Source of the DNA: JAGQRJ01 sp041402045
Lineage (GTDB): Bacteria > Planctomycetota > J058
Direction of reading: 5' to 3'
Assembly (NCBI GenBank): GCA_041402045.1
Contig: JAWKSZ010000014.1
Location: 76,594 to 140,593 of the forward strand
DNA: 64,000 nt
Made by a program: the position numbers and the translations under genes
Part shown: in pieces, positions 36,424-45,673 of the stretch
Layout of the letters: every line of letters begins with the position of its first letter
Position numbering within the stretch: position 1 is the first letter of the stretch
The notes under the pieces: model-generated
What the model saw: the letters and a program-made list of their open reading frames with translations, nothing else
The model's database searches: none
What the model was told of the DNA's origin: nothing

Positions 36424-37743
36424 TCACCGCCCATTGTTGGGGGTCGGGTCGTTGCCCGCGCGGAAGCCCCACACGGTGACCTCGGCCTTGCCGCGCAGCG
36501 CCTTGCGGATCGGCGTGCGGTACTTGAAGTCGATCCGCTGGATCACCCGCGCGGCGCCGGGGAGGTCGATCGGCAGCGAGTTCGCGCCCTGGTTGATCTC
36601 GACGGGGCCCTTGGGGTCGTACTCGTAGGTCTCGCCGTTGCCGAAGGTGACCTTGACCCAGTCCAGGATCAGCTTGTTCCCGCCGACGTGGAAGCGCAGG
36701 CGGGTGAAGCGGCCCTCGGCGGCGGTCACGACCACGTGGTCGCGATCGGCGGTGAAGGCCACGGTGCGCGAGCCGAGCCGGGTCCAGCCGCGGTCGCTGT
36801 CGGGCTGGGCGGGCTGCGCCGGCTGCGCGGGCTGCGCCGGCTGAGCGGGCTGCGCCGGCTGGGCGGCGGCCTCGAAGCGCTTGCCGAACACGCGCACGGT
36901 GGCTCGGCCGTCCAGCAGCTTCTTGAGCGGGGTGCGGTACTTGAGGTCGATCCGCTGGATCACGCGCAGGGCGCCGGGGAGGTCGAAGGCCTGGGAGTTC
37001 GTGCCCTGCTTCACGTGCACGGGCGCCTGGGGGTTGATCTCGTAGGTCTCGCCGTTGCCGAAGGTGACCTTGATCCAGTCGAAGATCACGTCGTTGCCGC
37101 CGACGTGCACGCGGATCCGGTTGAAGCGGCCCTCCGCGGCGGTGACGAGCACGTGGTCGCGGTCGGTGGCGAAGTTGACCTGGCGCTCGCCGAGCTGGGT
37201 CCACTCCATGACCGGCTGGGCGGGTTGCGCCGGCTGGGCCGGTTGAGCGGGCTGGGCGGGTTGGGCGGGCTGGGCGGGGGCGTCGGGGGCGTCGGGGGTC
37301 GGGTCCACCCCCGCGCGGAAGCCCCACAGCGCGACGTGCGCGCGGTCGGGGCCCGGGTTGCCGCGGCCGCGGCGTCGGCCGGGGCGGGGCGCGCCGGCGG
37401 TGCTGTAGACCACGGTGACCTTCTTGATCACGCGGGCGCCGCCGGTGAGGTCGATCGCGCGGGTGCTGTCCCCCTTCTGGAGCGTGGCGCGCACGTTCAC
37501 GTCCTGGGTCTCGCCGTTGCCGAAGTGGACCTTGAGGTCGGCGATCACGATCGCGCGGTCCTTGACGTGCAGGCGGATCTTGGTGAAGCGGCCCTCGGCG
37601 GCGGTGACCGGGATCACGTCGCGGTCGGCGCCGAAGTCCACGGCGCGCTCGCCCAGCTTGTCCCAGCCGGGCTCGGCGACGGCGGTGGTTCCCAGGGCGA
37701 GCAGCAGGCCGGCGACGACGCCGGCGATCCTCATGGAGTGCAT
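36424..37743 (-). CDS. Secreted protein with three DUF2541-like domains joined by Pro-Ala-Gln linkers
   Basis: 439 residues, GGAAGG 7 bases before ATG. Signal peptide IAGVVAGLLLALGTTAVA. Three homologous beta domains follow, each opening LGER/LGSR..V.F..DRD and containing VTAAEGRF, VTFGNGETYE or VHFGNGETQD, and RVIQRID.KYRTP or RVIKKVTVVYSTA. They are separated by QPAQPAQPAQP stretches of about 20-25 residues. Domains 2 and 3 are closest to each other. The unit resembles DUF2541 (E. coli YaaI family), of unknown function, usually single-copy. Likely an extended periplasmic or surface protein. Confidence 0.82.
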   Translation of the reverse strand: MHSMRIAGVVAGLLLALGTTAVAEPGWDKLGERAVDFGADRDVIPVTAAEGRFTKIRLHVKDRAIVIADLKVHFGNGETQDVNVRATLQKGDSTRAIDLTGGARVIKKVTVVYSTAGAPRPGRRRGRGNPGPDRAHVALWGFRAGVDPTPDAPDAPAQPAQPAQPAQPAQPAQPAQPVMEWTQLGERQVNFATDRDHVLVTAAEGRFNRIRVHVGGNDVIFDWIKVTFGNGETYEINPQAPVHVKQGTNSQAFDLPGALRVIQRIDLKYRTPLKKLLDGRATVRVFGKRFEAAAQPAQPAQPAQPAQPAQPAQPDSDRGWTRLGSRTVAFTADRDHVVVTAAEGRFTRLRFHVGGNKLILDWVKVTFGNGETYEYDPKGPVEINQGANSLPIDLPGAARVIQRIDFKYRTPIRKALRGKAEVTVWGFRAGNDPTPNNGR

Positions 37744-38021
37744 TGAATTCCTTCCGGTAGGGGGAGGAGCCGCGCGGGGCTCACGAGGTCGGGTAACGCG
37801 CGGGGGCGCGTCATGGATTCGGCACGATACCCGGTCGTACCGGCCTCTGCGCGGGGTCGAGCCACTGCCTCGTCTAGCGTTGCACTACGTGGTTGGCTTT
37901 ACGACTCGGGCGAGGGTGGAGGGCCCGCGTCGGCAATTCTGCCCGACCGTGATGGATCCGGGCGGGGTTTAGCGGCCGGCGTGGTCTTTGCACGGCTTCA
38001 GGCTCCACAGAGGCCACCGCA
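37744..38021. promoter_or_regulatory. Divergent intergenic region
   Basis: 278 bases between two divergently transcribed genes, so it must hold both promoters. It has an AT-richer patch around 37880-37905 (TTGCACTACGTGGTTGGCTT). I cannot fix exact promoter elements. Confidence 0.35.
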
Positions 38022-40808
38022 ATGCCACAGACTTCCACCGAGTGCAGGACGAGGACGATCGTCCTTTGGGGCCCGCAGGCGGTCGTGCGCTCGACGCTCA
38101 TGGACGTGATCACGAGCAAGACCCCCGAGGACCGCTGGACCCACCTTCCGCTGCTCGAAGGCGGGGGGCGCGGGCTGTCCCTGGAGCTGGGCCGCGTCGC
38201 GGGCAAGCCCACGGCGCTCCAACTCTGGGCGCTCCCCGATCGCGCGCAGCTCCCGAGCGCGGCCGCCGAGGTCGCCCGGGACGCCCACGGCGTGTTGTTC
38301 GTCGGCGAGCCCGCCTCCAGCGGGCACGCCCGCACCCGCGCCGCCTGGGAGCGGCTGCACGACGCCCTCGGGCGCCGTCGGGGCGAGGTGCCGGTGGTCG
38401 TGCTCTGGTGTCGCGCGGTCGAGGCGCCGATCCTGCCGCTGGAGGTCGCGCGCCGGGTCCTGCCCGAGGCCGCGGCGGACCGGCACCTCCAGGGCGACGT
38501 GGGCGGCCGGGGGATCATGAGCAGCCTGCGGCGGCTGACCGAGCTCGCCGTGGTCACGCGCCCGCAGTCCGAGCGCTGGCTGCCCCAGCCGCAGCTGACC
38601 GTGGTCGAAGAGCTCGAGGTCCCGGGCGAGCCGCAGCTCTCGCTCGACGCCGAGCCGCAGCCGCAGCGCACGCGCCTCGGCGGGCTCCCGGCCCGCGGCC
38701 CGGCGGAGGCGGAGCTCGCGGACCTGGCGTTCTCGCGGGTCCTGGCCGACGACGTGTTCAGCCCGCCGCCGGACCCGGAGGATTCGCCGCCCCCGCCCAT
38801 GCAGGTGCGCCTGGGCTCGGACCTCGCGGTCGAGCCCTGGGGCTCCACCGACGGCGTGCCCCTCGACCCCGACGACCCGGTGATCGGGCAGGTCGTGGGC
38901 CCCTGCCAGATCCACACCAAGCTGGGCGAGGGCGGCATGGGCGCGGTCTACCTCGCGCACCACCCCGTGCTGCACAAGGACATGGTGGTCAAGGTCCTCA
39001 AGCCGGCCTACGCCCAGAGCGAGCGCCGGGTGAAGCGCTTCTTCCAGGAGGCGCGGGCCGCGGCGCGGGTCGAGCACCCGAACGTGATCGCGATCCAGGA
39101 CGTGGGCACGAACCAAAACGGCCTGCACTTCATGCTCATGCAGTACCTCGAGGGGGAGAACCTCTTCGAGCGGATCATGCGCCGCGGGCGCTTCGTGCCC
39201 AAGCGCGCGCTGGAGGTGGTGCGCGCGGTGGCCGAGGCCATGGCCGCCATGCACGCCGTCGGCGTGATCCACCGCGACGTGAAGCCGGAGAACGTGGTGA
39301 TCACCCCCACCGATCAGGTGCGCCTGATCGACTTCGGCCTGGCGAAGGACCTGCAGAACCAGCTCAACCTCACCGCGCCGGGCGCCATGGTCGGGACCCC
39401 GCTCTACATGGCCCCCGAGATCGGGCGCACCGAGACGATCGACGGGCGCGCCGACGTCTACAGCCTGGGGCTCACGCTCTACGCGCTGCTCACCGGCCGC
39501 CCGCCCTTCGAGGGCTACCCGATCCACCACGTGATCTTCGGCAAGGCCAAGCTGCGGCCGGTCGCCGAGCTGAACCCGGCGGTGGACGCCGGGACCCACG
39601 CCGTGCTCGCGCGCATGCTGGCCTGGGACCGGCGCGAGCGCTACCCGAGCGCCGAGGCGCTGCTCGAGGACCTGGCGCGGCTCGAGGCCGGGGAGGCGCC
39701 GCTGGCCCTGGGCTGCCCGGTGCCGCGCTGCCTGGGCGGCGGGAGCGAGTCCGGGACCGGCTCCCGGCCGCGCCCGACCTCGCGCCGGCGGCGGCGGAGG
39801 GCGGAGCCCGAGGTGCGCGAGGAGGCCGCCCCTCCGCAGCAGCTCGAGGCGGAGGAGGACGCCCTCGACGACGAGGTGGCCCGGGCCGAGGAGGACTCCA
39901 GCCGGCGAGTCGCCGACTACCTGCTCCTGAGCGTGCTCGAGGAGCGCAGCAAGAGCGTGGTCTACCGCGGCTGGTGCCCGCGCCGCGAGCAGCTCGTGGC
40001 GATCCACCTCATGCGCGGGGTCAAGTCCCTGAGCCCGGCCTACACCCAGGCCCTGGGGCAGGTCGCTGAGCTGGGGCACCCGCACCTCTCGCCCCTGTTC
40101 GACTGCGGGGTCCACGAGGGTCAGCTCTACCTGGTCAGCGAGTACATCGAGGGCGCGAGCCTGCGCACGCTGTTCGCTCAGGTCGGCGACAGCCGCCCGC
40201 TGGAGGACGGCGACGCGGCGCGGGTGATCCGCGACGCCGCGCGCGCGCTGTCCTACGCGCAGCGCCAGGGCGTGGGCCACGGCTGGATCCGCCCCGGGAG
40301 CGTGTGGATCGACGAGCGCGGGCAGGGCGTGGTCGTGGACTTCGGGCTGGCCTGCATGCGCCAGGTCGCGGCGCGGCGCCTGCCCGACCGCGCGCAGCAA
40401 GGGGCCAGCGGGCGCTACCTCCCGCCGGAGAGCCGCAGCGGCGAGCTGCAGGTCGCCCAGCCCAGCGCCGACGTCTACGCGCTGGGGATCCTGCTCTACC
40501 AGTGCCTGACCGGCGAGCCGCCGACCTCCGTCGAAGGCGGCGGGATCGCCTCGCCCTCGGCCCTGGGGCGCGAGGTCGTGCCGGACCTGGAGGCGATCTG
40601 CCTCAAGGCCCTGGCCTTCGCCCGCGGGCAGCGCTACGAGACCCCGGCGGAGCTCGCCGACGACCTCGACCGCTTCCTGCACGGCGCGGCGCCGGTGGCG
40701 CGCGGCTTCGGGGGCACGACCCTCAGCGCGCGCCTGCCCTGGGTCGGCTCGGCGGCGGTGATCGGCGCGTTCCTGCTGTTGCTGGTGCTGCTCGTCGTCC
40801 TGACCTGA
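38022..40808 (+). CDS. Degenerate MglA-like GTPase + Ser/Thr kinase + pseudokinase, tail-anchored
   Basis: 928 residues. Residues 10-190 follow the MglA/Ras-like outline (TIVLWGPQAVVRSTLMDVI, ALQLWALPDRAQLPSAA, HGVLFVGEPASS, VPVVVLWCRAVEAP), but the P-loop lacks the GK[ST], so GTP binding is doubtful. Kinase 1 (about 294-560) looks active: LGEGGMGAVYLA, MVVKVLKP, VIHRDVKPENVVI, LIDFGLAKD, TPLYMAPE. Kinase 2 (about 629-886) looks dead: the lysine motif reads VAIHLMRG and the catalytic loop GHGWIRPGSVWID, though VVDFGLA remains. A single C-terminal helix (905-928) would anchor it in the membrane, facing the cytoplasm. Confidence 0.85.
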   Translation: MPQTSTECRTRTIVLWGPQAVVRSTLMDVITSKTPEDRWTHLPLLEGGGRGLSLELGRVAGKPTALQLWALPDRAQLPSAAAEVARDAHGVLFVGEPASSGHARTRAAWERLHDALGRRRGEVPVVVLWCRAVEAPILPLEVARRVLPEAAADRHLQGDVGGRGIMSSLRRLTELAVVTRPQSERWLPQPQLTVVEELEVPGEPQLSLDAEPQPQRTRLGGLPARGPAEAELADLAFSRVLADDVFSPPPDPEDSPPPPMQVRLGSDLAVEPWGSTDGVPLDPDDPVIGQVVGPCQIHTKLGEGGMGAVYLAHHPVLHKDMVVKVLKPAYAQSERRVKRFFQEARAAARVEHPNVIAIQDVGTNQNGLHFMLMQYLEGENLFERIMRRGRFVPKRALEVVRAVAEAMAAMHAVGVIHRDVKPENVVITPTDQVRLIDFGLAKDLQNQLNLTAPGAMVGTPLYMAPEIGRTETIDGRADVYSLGLTLYALLTGRPPFEGYPIHHVIFGKAKLRPVAELNPAVDAGTHAVLARMLAWDRRERYPSAEALLEDLARLEAGEAPLALGCPVPRCLGGGSESGTGSRPRPTSRRRRRRAEPEVREEAAPPQQLEAEEDALDDEVARAEEDSSRRVADYLLLSVLEERSKSVVYRGWCPRREQLVAIHLMRGVKSLSPAYTQALGQVAELGHPHLSPLFDCGVHEGQLYLVSEYIEGASLRTLFAQVGDSRPLEDGDAARVIRDAARALSYAQRQGVGHGWIRPGSVWIDERGQGVVVDFGLACMRQVAARRLPDRAQQGASGRYLPPESRSGELQVAQPSADVYALGILLYQCLTGEPPTSVEGGGIASPSALGREVVPDLEAICLKALAFARGQRYETPAELADDLDRFLHGAAPVARGFGGTTLSARLPWVGSAAVIGAFLLLLVLLVVLT

Positions 40809-40810
40809 GC

Positions 40811-41398
40811 TCAGCGCCGGCGCTTCTTGGCCTTCGTGCGCGGCGGCTTCACCGGCGCCTTGCGGCGGGGCGCGAGCGCCGGGCCCCAGGCGTCCACGAC
40901 CGTGTTCGCGAGCACGCCCCACACCGTCAGGGGGTTCGGCTCCTCGAGCTCGGCCACCGTCGCCTGCCACTCGGCGCGGGAGCGCGAGATCACCTGGCCG
41001 CCGCGCCCGCTCGTCGCCTGGGCCCAGGGCGCGAGCTGGAGGTGCAGGCGCGCGTCCGCGCGGTGGTCGAGGAAGGTCCCGATCAGCCCCGCCACGGCGA
41101 GGCGCAGCTGCAGGGAGTCGGCGCCCCGGGGGAGCTCGGTGAACTCGAAGCCCCAGGTGCCCGCCTCGAGCTGGTGCAGCGGGCGCAGAATGAACCCGCA
41201 GCGGTCGGGGCGCATGCCCTCGTCCAGCTCGGGGGTGTCGAGCCAGGTGCAGCGGAACGTGCGGCAGCCCTCGGGGCGCTCGTCGTAGATCCCGCACCCC
41301 GCCGAGGTCGCGTGCTGGCAGCGCTTGCCCGCGGCGAACATGGGCGACGCCATGGAAGAGGGGCCGCAGCAGGCCGTGCACTCGCCGCAGGATCGCAT
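40811..41398 (-). CDS. YkgJ-family cysteine cluster protein
   Basis: 195 residues. The N-terminal cluster CGECTACC, then C, GCGIYDERPEGCRTFRC, matches the YkgJ/UPF0153 CxxC-x2-CC...C...C..Y..RP..C..F pattern, thought to bind Zn or an Fe-S cluster. The rest is a variable alpha/beta domain, and the C-terminus is strongly basic (RRKAPVKPPRTKAKKRRR), possibly nucleic-acid binding. The stop faces the kinase gene only 2 bases away (convergent). Confidence 0.85.
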   Translation of the reverse strand: MRSCGECTACCGPSSMASPMFAAGKRCQHATSAGCGIYDERPEGCRTFRCTWLDTPELDEGMRPDRCGFILRPLHQLEAGTWGFEFTELPRGADSLQLRLAVAGLIGTFLDHRADARLHLQLAPWAQATSGRGGQVISRSRAEWQATVAELEEPNPLTVWGVLANTVVDAWGPALAPRRKAPVKPPRTKAKKRRR

Positions 41399-41541
41399 GG
41401 TCGACCTTCCTTCTCCCGGGGGCCCGCCCCAGCATGCCTCCTGTCGGCTCGGGGGACACCCCCGCTGGCGCCGGAGGATTTCGGGACGTTTCGCTGGCCT
41501 CTTGCGCGTTAGGCGAGACGCTGCCCGTCTAGGAGTCCCGC

Positions 41542-42384
41542 ATGTCGCTCGCTCGCCTCGTCGTCCCGTCCCTGCTCCTCGCGCTGTGCGGCTGCCCGCC
41601 GCCAGCGGCGACCCCCGACGGGGCCGTGGGCGAGGCGCCGACCTCGCGGCCGACGTCCCAGCCGACCGCCGCGGCTGGCCCTGGCGCCGAGTTCGCGCAG
41701 GCGATCGAGGCCGCGCACCACGCCGAGACCTGGCGCGCCCAGGGCGCGATCCGCGCGCACATGAGCCTGACCTTCGGCGGTAAGCAGCAGTTCACGGGGA
41801 CGCTGCTCCTGGACCCCCAGGTCGCTCACGCGCGGCTCGAGCTCGACGAGGGGCCCACGGTGGTCTTCGACGGGGAGACCGCCTGGCTGGCGCCGGGCGA
41901 CGCCGAGTTCCCCCGCGCGCGGTTCCACGTGCTGACCTGGCCGTTCTTCCTGGCCGCGCCCTACAAGCTCCAGGACGCGGGCACGTCCCTCGCGCCCCTG
42001 GGCGAGCTGACCCTCGAGCCCGAGGGCCCGCCGCTGGCGGCGGCCAAGCTCACCTACGAGGCCGGCGTGGGCGACTCCCCCGACGACTGGTACGTGGTCT
42101 ACCGCGACGGCGAGGGTCGCCTCAGCGGGCTGGGCTATATCGTGACCTACGGCGGCAAGGACCCGGCGAGCGCCGAGCCCCACGCCGTGCTCTACCGCGA
42201 CCACCAGCCGGTCGAGGGCGTGCCCGTGCCCCGGCGCTGGGAGTTCCGCCTCTGGACCCAGGACAAGGGCGTGTTCGACGATCCGATCGGCGAGGTCCTG
42301 CTCGACCGGGTCGAGTTCGTGCAGCCCGCGGCGGACGCGTTCCAGGCCCCCGAGGGGGCCACCGAGCTCACGCTCCCGGAGTGA
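41542..42384 (+). CDS. Predicted lipoprotein, DUF6503/LolA-like
   Basis: 280 residues. Lipobox LLLALCGC (Cys near 18), a Pro/Thr-rich linker, then a domain with FDGETAWLAP, WPFFLAAPYKLQD and YVVYRDGEGRLSGLGYIVTY. These resemble DUF6503-type lipoproteins, themselves reminiscent of LolA-fold lipid carriers. AGGAG lies 6 bases before ATG. Probably envelope-located. Role unknown. Confidence 0.72.
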   Translation: MSLARLVVPSLLLALCGCPPPAATPDGAVGEAPTSRPTSQPTAAAGPGAEFAQAIEAAHHAETWRAQGAIRAHMSLTFGGKQQFTGTLLLDPQVAHARLELDEGPTVVFDGETAWLAPGDAEFPRARFHVLTWPFFLAAPYKLQDAGTSLAPLGELTLEPEGPPLAAAKLTYEAGVGDSPDDWYVVYRDGEGRLSGLGYIVTYGGKDPASAEPHAVLYRDHQPVEGVPVPRRWEFRLWTQDKGVFDDPIGEVLLDRVEFVQPAADAFQAPEGATELTLPE

Positions 42385-42543
42385 ATGCGTCCCGTCCCGG
42401 AGTGAGCTGGGACGAACGTCGGGGCGCCCAGGGCTCGGGGCCGGGAAAACCGTCCGCCCGCGTGCGGTTGGTGCCCTAACTCCTGTCGCCTCAGTCGGTA
42501 CCGAGCTTGCGGGACGCCTCCTCGAGAGAGAGCGAGGAGTGCG

Positions 42544-44100
42544 TTGAAGAGGACGATCTGCTGGGCGGCGCTGGCCGCGTGCTGCATGGGCCAGGCGCTG
42601 GCCGACCCCACCCTGGTGACCCGTGAGGACGGCGGCCACGACGCCGCGCACCTCCTCGAGTACGAGGTCCGCTGGCTCGAGGTCCGGGGCCTCGAGCCCG
42701 CGCTCGCGAGCGCGATCAACGGGCCCCTCGAGGCCCTGGGCTTCGACCCCCTGGAGGGCATGCGCGCGTCCTTGGCCGGCGAAGGCGCCGAGTTCAGCGA
42801 CCCCGACCGCCCCAACGGGCTGTGGGTGACCCAGTCGCCGGGGCTGTTCAACGGGCGGCTGCTCGCCGTCGAGGTCTCGGAGTCCAGCTACTGGTCGGGG
42901 GCCGCGCACCCGAACACCGCGATCTCGGCGGTGGTGTTCGACCTGACCACCGGCGCGCGCCTCGCGCCGCGCCAGCTCTTCGCCGCTGGCGACGGCGTGC
43001 TGCAGCAGGTCGCGGACAAGGTCAACGCGGCCCTGCGCGCGGAGTACACCCTGGACGGCGACTACCTGCTCGAGGCCGCGACCCCCGAAAACCTGGGCGC
43101 GGTGCTCCCCACCGCCGAGGGCGTCGCCTTCGTGTGGAGCAGCTACGGCCTGGGGGCGCCCTACGCCATGGGCCCGCCGACGGTCGTGCTCCCCTACGCC
43201 GAGCTCGCGGGGCTCCTCGACGGTGAGCTGTTCGCCAAGGCCCAGCGCAAGACCGTGAGCCTGTCCCTCGGCGAGCCCGAGGCGCACCCCGAGGCGATCG
43301 ATCCGATCCGCGCCTACGTCGACGTGCTGCACGAGGACGCGCTGGCCGCGTTCAGCGGGCTCAGCGTCGAGGAGCGCCGCGCCCTGGGCGCGCACCCTGG
43401 CGCCTGGCAGTGGCTGAGCGGGCCCGACCAGCAGATCCGGGCGCTGGAGGAGCTGGGGCTCCCGAACCTGGCCGACGGCGCGCGCGACGTGCTCGGCAGC
43501 GCGCGGCGCCTCGACCCGCTGTTCCAGGCGATCGACTTCGCCAGCAGCCAAGTGCGCATGTCCGAGGCCTCGGTCCTCGAGGCCGCGCTGCTCGGGGCCC
43601 TCGAGCGCCACGAGACCGGGCGGGTGGTGACCCTCGGCAACCCGCTCCTCGTGCGGGGCGAGGATCCGGAGGGCCACGGCCAGGCCTTCGCGCGCTTGCC
43701 CCACGGCGCGGTGGTCGGCGTGATCGAGCGCGCCCAGGGCTACGACCTGTTCCACACCGTGCGCCTGGGCGACGGCCGGATCGGCTACGTGCACAAGAGC
43801 TACCTGCTGCTGGAGGCGCCCGCGACCGTCGAGGGCCGGGTCTACCGCCAGCCCGACGGCAGCTACCGCTTCGGCCCGGACCGGGTCCTGCTCCAGGCCA
43901 AGGCCGGCCCCGGCCACCCGGACGCCGAGCTCGACGCCCTGCGCGCGCTGACCGGTCCCGCGGGGGAGAGCCCCCGGGTGCGCCTGGTCGCGATCCAGCG
44001 CGAGCGCGCCTTCCTCGAGCCCTGGCTCGCCGTGGTGAGCTTCGAGCGCGCGCCCGAGGAGGCGCCCGCCGACGGGATCGAGGACGCCGTTCGTCGCTGA
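42544..44100 (+). CDS. Secreted DUF3298 (RsiV/PdaC-like) protein with SH3-like domain
   Basis: 518 residues from a TTG with GAGGAG 5-6 bases upstream. Signal peptide RTICWAALAACCMGQALA. Residues 25-230 resemble DUF3298/RsiV-C: VEVSESSYWSGAAHPNTAIS followed by VVFDLTTGARLAPRQLF. Family members include peptidoglycan deacetylase PdaC accessory domains and RsiV, which binds lysozyme. Residues 355-435 look like a bacterial SH3 domain (FARLPHGAVVGVIERAQGYD, then IGYVHKSYLLLEA). Together this suggests a cell-wall binding or sensing protein. Confidence 0.75.
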   Translation: MKRTICWAALAACCMGQALADPTLVTREDGGHDAAHLLEYEVRWLEVRGLEPALASAINGPLEALGFDPLEGMRASLAGEGAEFSDPDRPNGLWVTQSPGLFNGRLLAVEVSESSYWSGAAHPNTAISAVVFDLTTGARLAPRQLFAAGDGVLQQVADKVNAALRAEYTLDGDYLLEAATPENLGAVLPTAEGVAFVWSSYGLGAPYAMGPPTVVLPYAELAGLLDGELFAKAQRKTVSLSLGEPEAHPEAIDPIRAYVDVLHEDALAAFSGLSVEERRALGAHPGAWQWLSGPDQQIRALEELGLPNLADGARDVLGSARRLDPLFQAIDFASSQVRMSEASVLEAALLGALERHETGRVVTLGNPLLVRGEDPEGHGQAFARLPHGAVVGVIERAQGYDLFHTVRLGDGRIGYVHKSYLLLEAPATVEGRVYRQPDGSYRFGPDRVLLQAKAGPGHPDAELDALRALTGPAGESPRVRLVAIQRERAFLEPWLAVVSFERAPEEAPADGIEDAVRR

Positions 44101-44108
44101 GCGGCGGA

Positions 44109-44181
44109 TAGGAGCGGCGGGATTCGAACCCGCACTTGGGGGATTTTAAGTCCCCTGCCTCTGCCGTTGGGCTACGCTCCC
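44109..44181 (-). tRNA. tRNA with anticodon UAA and a short variable loop (nominal tRNA-Leu)
   Basis: 73 bases with a full cloverleaf: acceptor GGGAGCG with CGCTCCT (one G-T closing pair), D arm GCCC-loop-GAGGC, anticodon stem GGGGA/TCCCC around loop CTTAAAA, T arm GCGGG-TTCGAAT-CCCGC, discriminator A, no encoded CCA. The anticodon at 44148-44146 is TAA, decoding UUA. The variable region is only CAAGT (5 bases), whereas bacterial tRNA-Leu is class II with a long variable arm. UUA is very rare in this genome. The D arm is also not the usual leucine type. Confidence 0.85.
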
Positions 44182-44261
44182 GCGGGTCACCGACCCACGA
44201 GCGCATTGTGTCATGTCGCCCCGGGCCTGCCCCCCGCGGCGACGGCGGCTAGGGTGGCTCC

Positions 44262-45673
44262 ATGCCGGACGAAGAGCTCCAACGCCTGCACCGCCAGGAC
44301 GCGCGCGAGGCGCGGGTGCGCCGCTTGCGCGAGCGGGTGCGCTGCGGCGAGCTGGAGGCGGAGCTGCTCGCCTTCGTCGCCGCGCTGGGGGACGAGGACG
44401 CCCGGGCCGCGTGCGACGCGCCAGTCGAGGTGCCCGACGACGTCGACGGCTGGGTCGCGCTGCTCGAGGAGCTCAGCGCCGAGGGCCTCGTGCGCGCCGC
44501 GGTGGCGGCCGCGCGCCGCGCGGCGGTCGAGGTCGGGCCCGTCGACCACCCCGACCTCGAGGCGGCGCTGTGCTTGCTCGACGGGTGGTGCGTGGAGGAG
44601 TCCGCACACGAGGTGGAGATCTACGGGCTCCTGACCATGAACGCGCACGAGGGTGGCTACGCGAACACCCCCGCGTTCTGGGTGTTCCAGTCCCTCGCCG
44701 CCGCTTGCATGCTCACGCGGCATCCCGAGTCGGTGTTGTGGCGCGAGTTCTTGCCCCGGCTGATCGCCGGCACGAGCTTGGACCTCGTGCGCGCAGCGGT
44801 CGTGGACGAGGTCGGCCGGTGGCTCCTCGACGAGGGCGATCCGGCGGCCAAGCGCCACGAGGCGGCCTCGGCGGATCTGGCCGCAGTGCAGGCTGCTTGG
44901 GAGCAAGAGCCGACGGTGGAGTCGGAGGCCGTGCTCCTCGACGCCCGGCTGCGGCAGGGGCGCCTCGATCGCTTCGACCTGGAGGCCGCGGCAACGCTGG
45001 GTCACCGCGGCAGCCTCCGTGCGCTGGGCCGGGAGCCCATGCCCAGCGCGCGGGAGTGGGCCCGAGGACTTGACGCGTCCGTCCAGCCGCGTGTCGCGCT
45101 GGCGGTGCTGCGGCGCGGGTGGGGGGGACGCTCCGGCGCGACGGGTTTGCTCGCGGATCTCGCGCGGCACCTGCCGGAGTCGCAGGCCGTGGACGAGGGC
45201 GGGTCGATCCCTGTTCCGCCTGCTCACGCGCGGTTGGCCGACGCTGTTGACGTGTTGGTGAGCGACGAGGGCCGCTGCGACGCCCTTCTTCGCGCTCAGG
45301 CGCGGGAGGCCACGCGTTGGCTGCGCCCCCGACGTCCCGCGGTCCGCGCCCAGCAACCCACGTTCGACGACGCCGAGGCCATGGCCGAGTGGGCGGCGTC
45401 GCGCGCGCTGGCTCTGGTGGAGGGGCACGATCACCGGGTGGAATCCTTGCTCCCCGCGGACGGGGTCGACCCGCTGTCTCGGTGGGACCAAGCCCGGGCC
45501 GCCGCCGTGAACTCGATCCGCCTCGGGCTGTGGGCCGAGGCCGTGCGCGCAGGGCAGGCCTCGGCAGCCGAGGTCGCCGATCCGCGCTCGGCTGGGACCC
45601 GCGGCTGGACGCGGTGCTCGACGCGCTGCGGGACGCGGTCGTGGCCGAGGTCGCGCCCTCGCTCCTCGGCTGA
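44262..45673 (+). CDS. Hypothetical protein, relative of the 144-1784 protein (frame broken near 45590)
   Basis: The main frame runs about 445 residues from ATG 44262. Near 45590 it turns arginine-rich, while the next frame continues well (ALGWDPRLDAVLDALRDAVV, AEVAPSLLG) to TGA 45671-45673. One missing base explains this. Features: LRERVRCGELEAELLAFVAAL and later LLDARLRQGRLDRFDLEAAA, LGHRGSLRALG, the same RxRxGxLxxxxLxxAAxxGxxxxxxxLG pattern as in the 144-1784 gene. The middle has a helical region with WVFQSLAAACMLTRHPE. Cytoplasmic, function unknown. TIGR02996-type companion segment is my best label. Confidence 0.68.

Noticed and set aside
37998..41459. A 1153-codon minus-strand open frame opposite the GTPase/kinase gene
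   Set aside because: Antisense shadow caused by strong third-position GC; no motifs, and the plus strand has intact kinase signatures.
44109..44181. Ordinary tRNA-Leu, or a tRNA fragment marking an integration site
   Set aside because: No long variable arm as in tRNA-Leu, and the cloverleaf is complete. No integrase or duplicated tRNA end is nearby.
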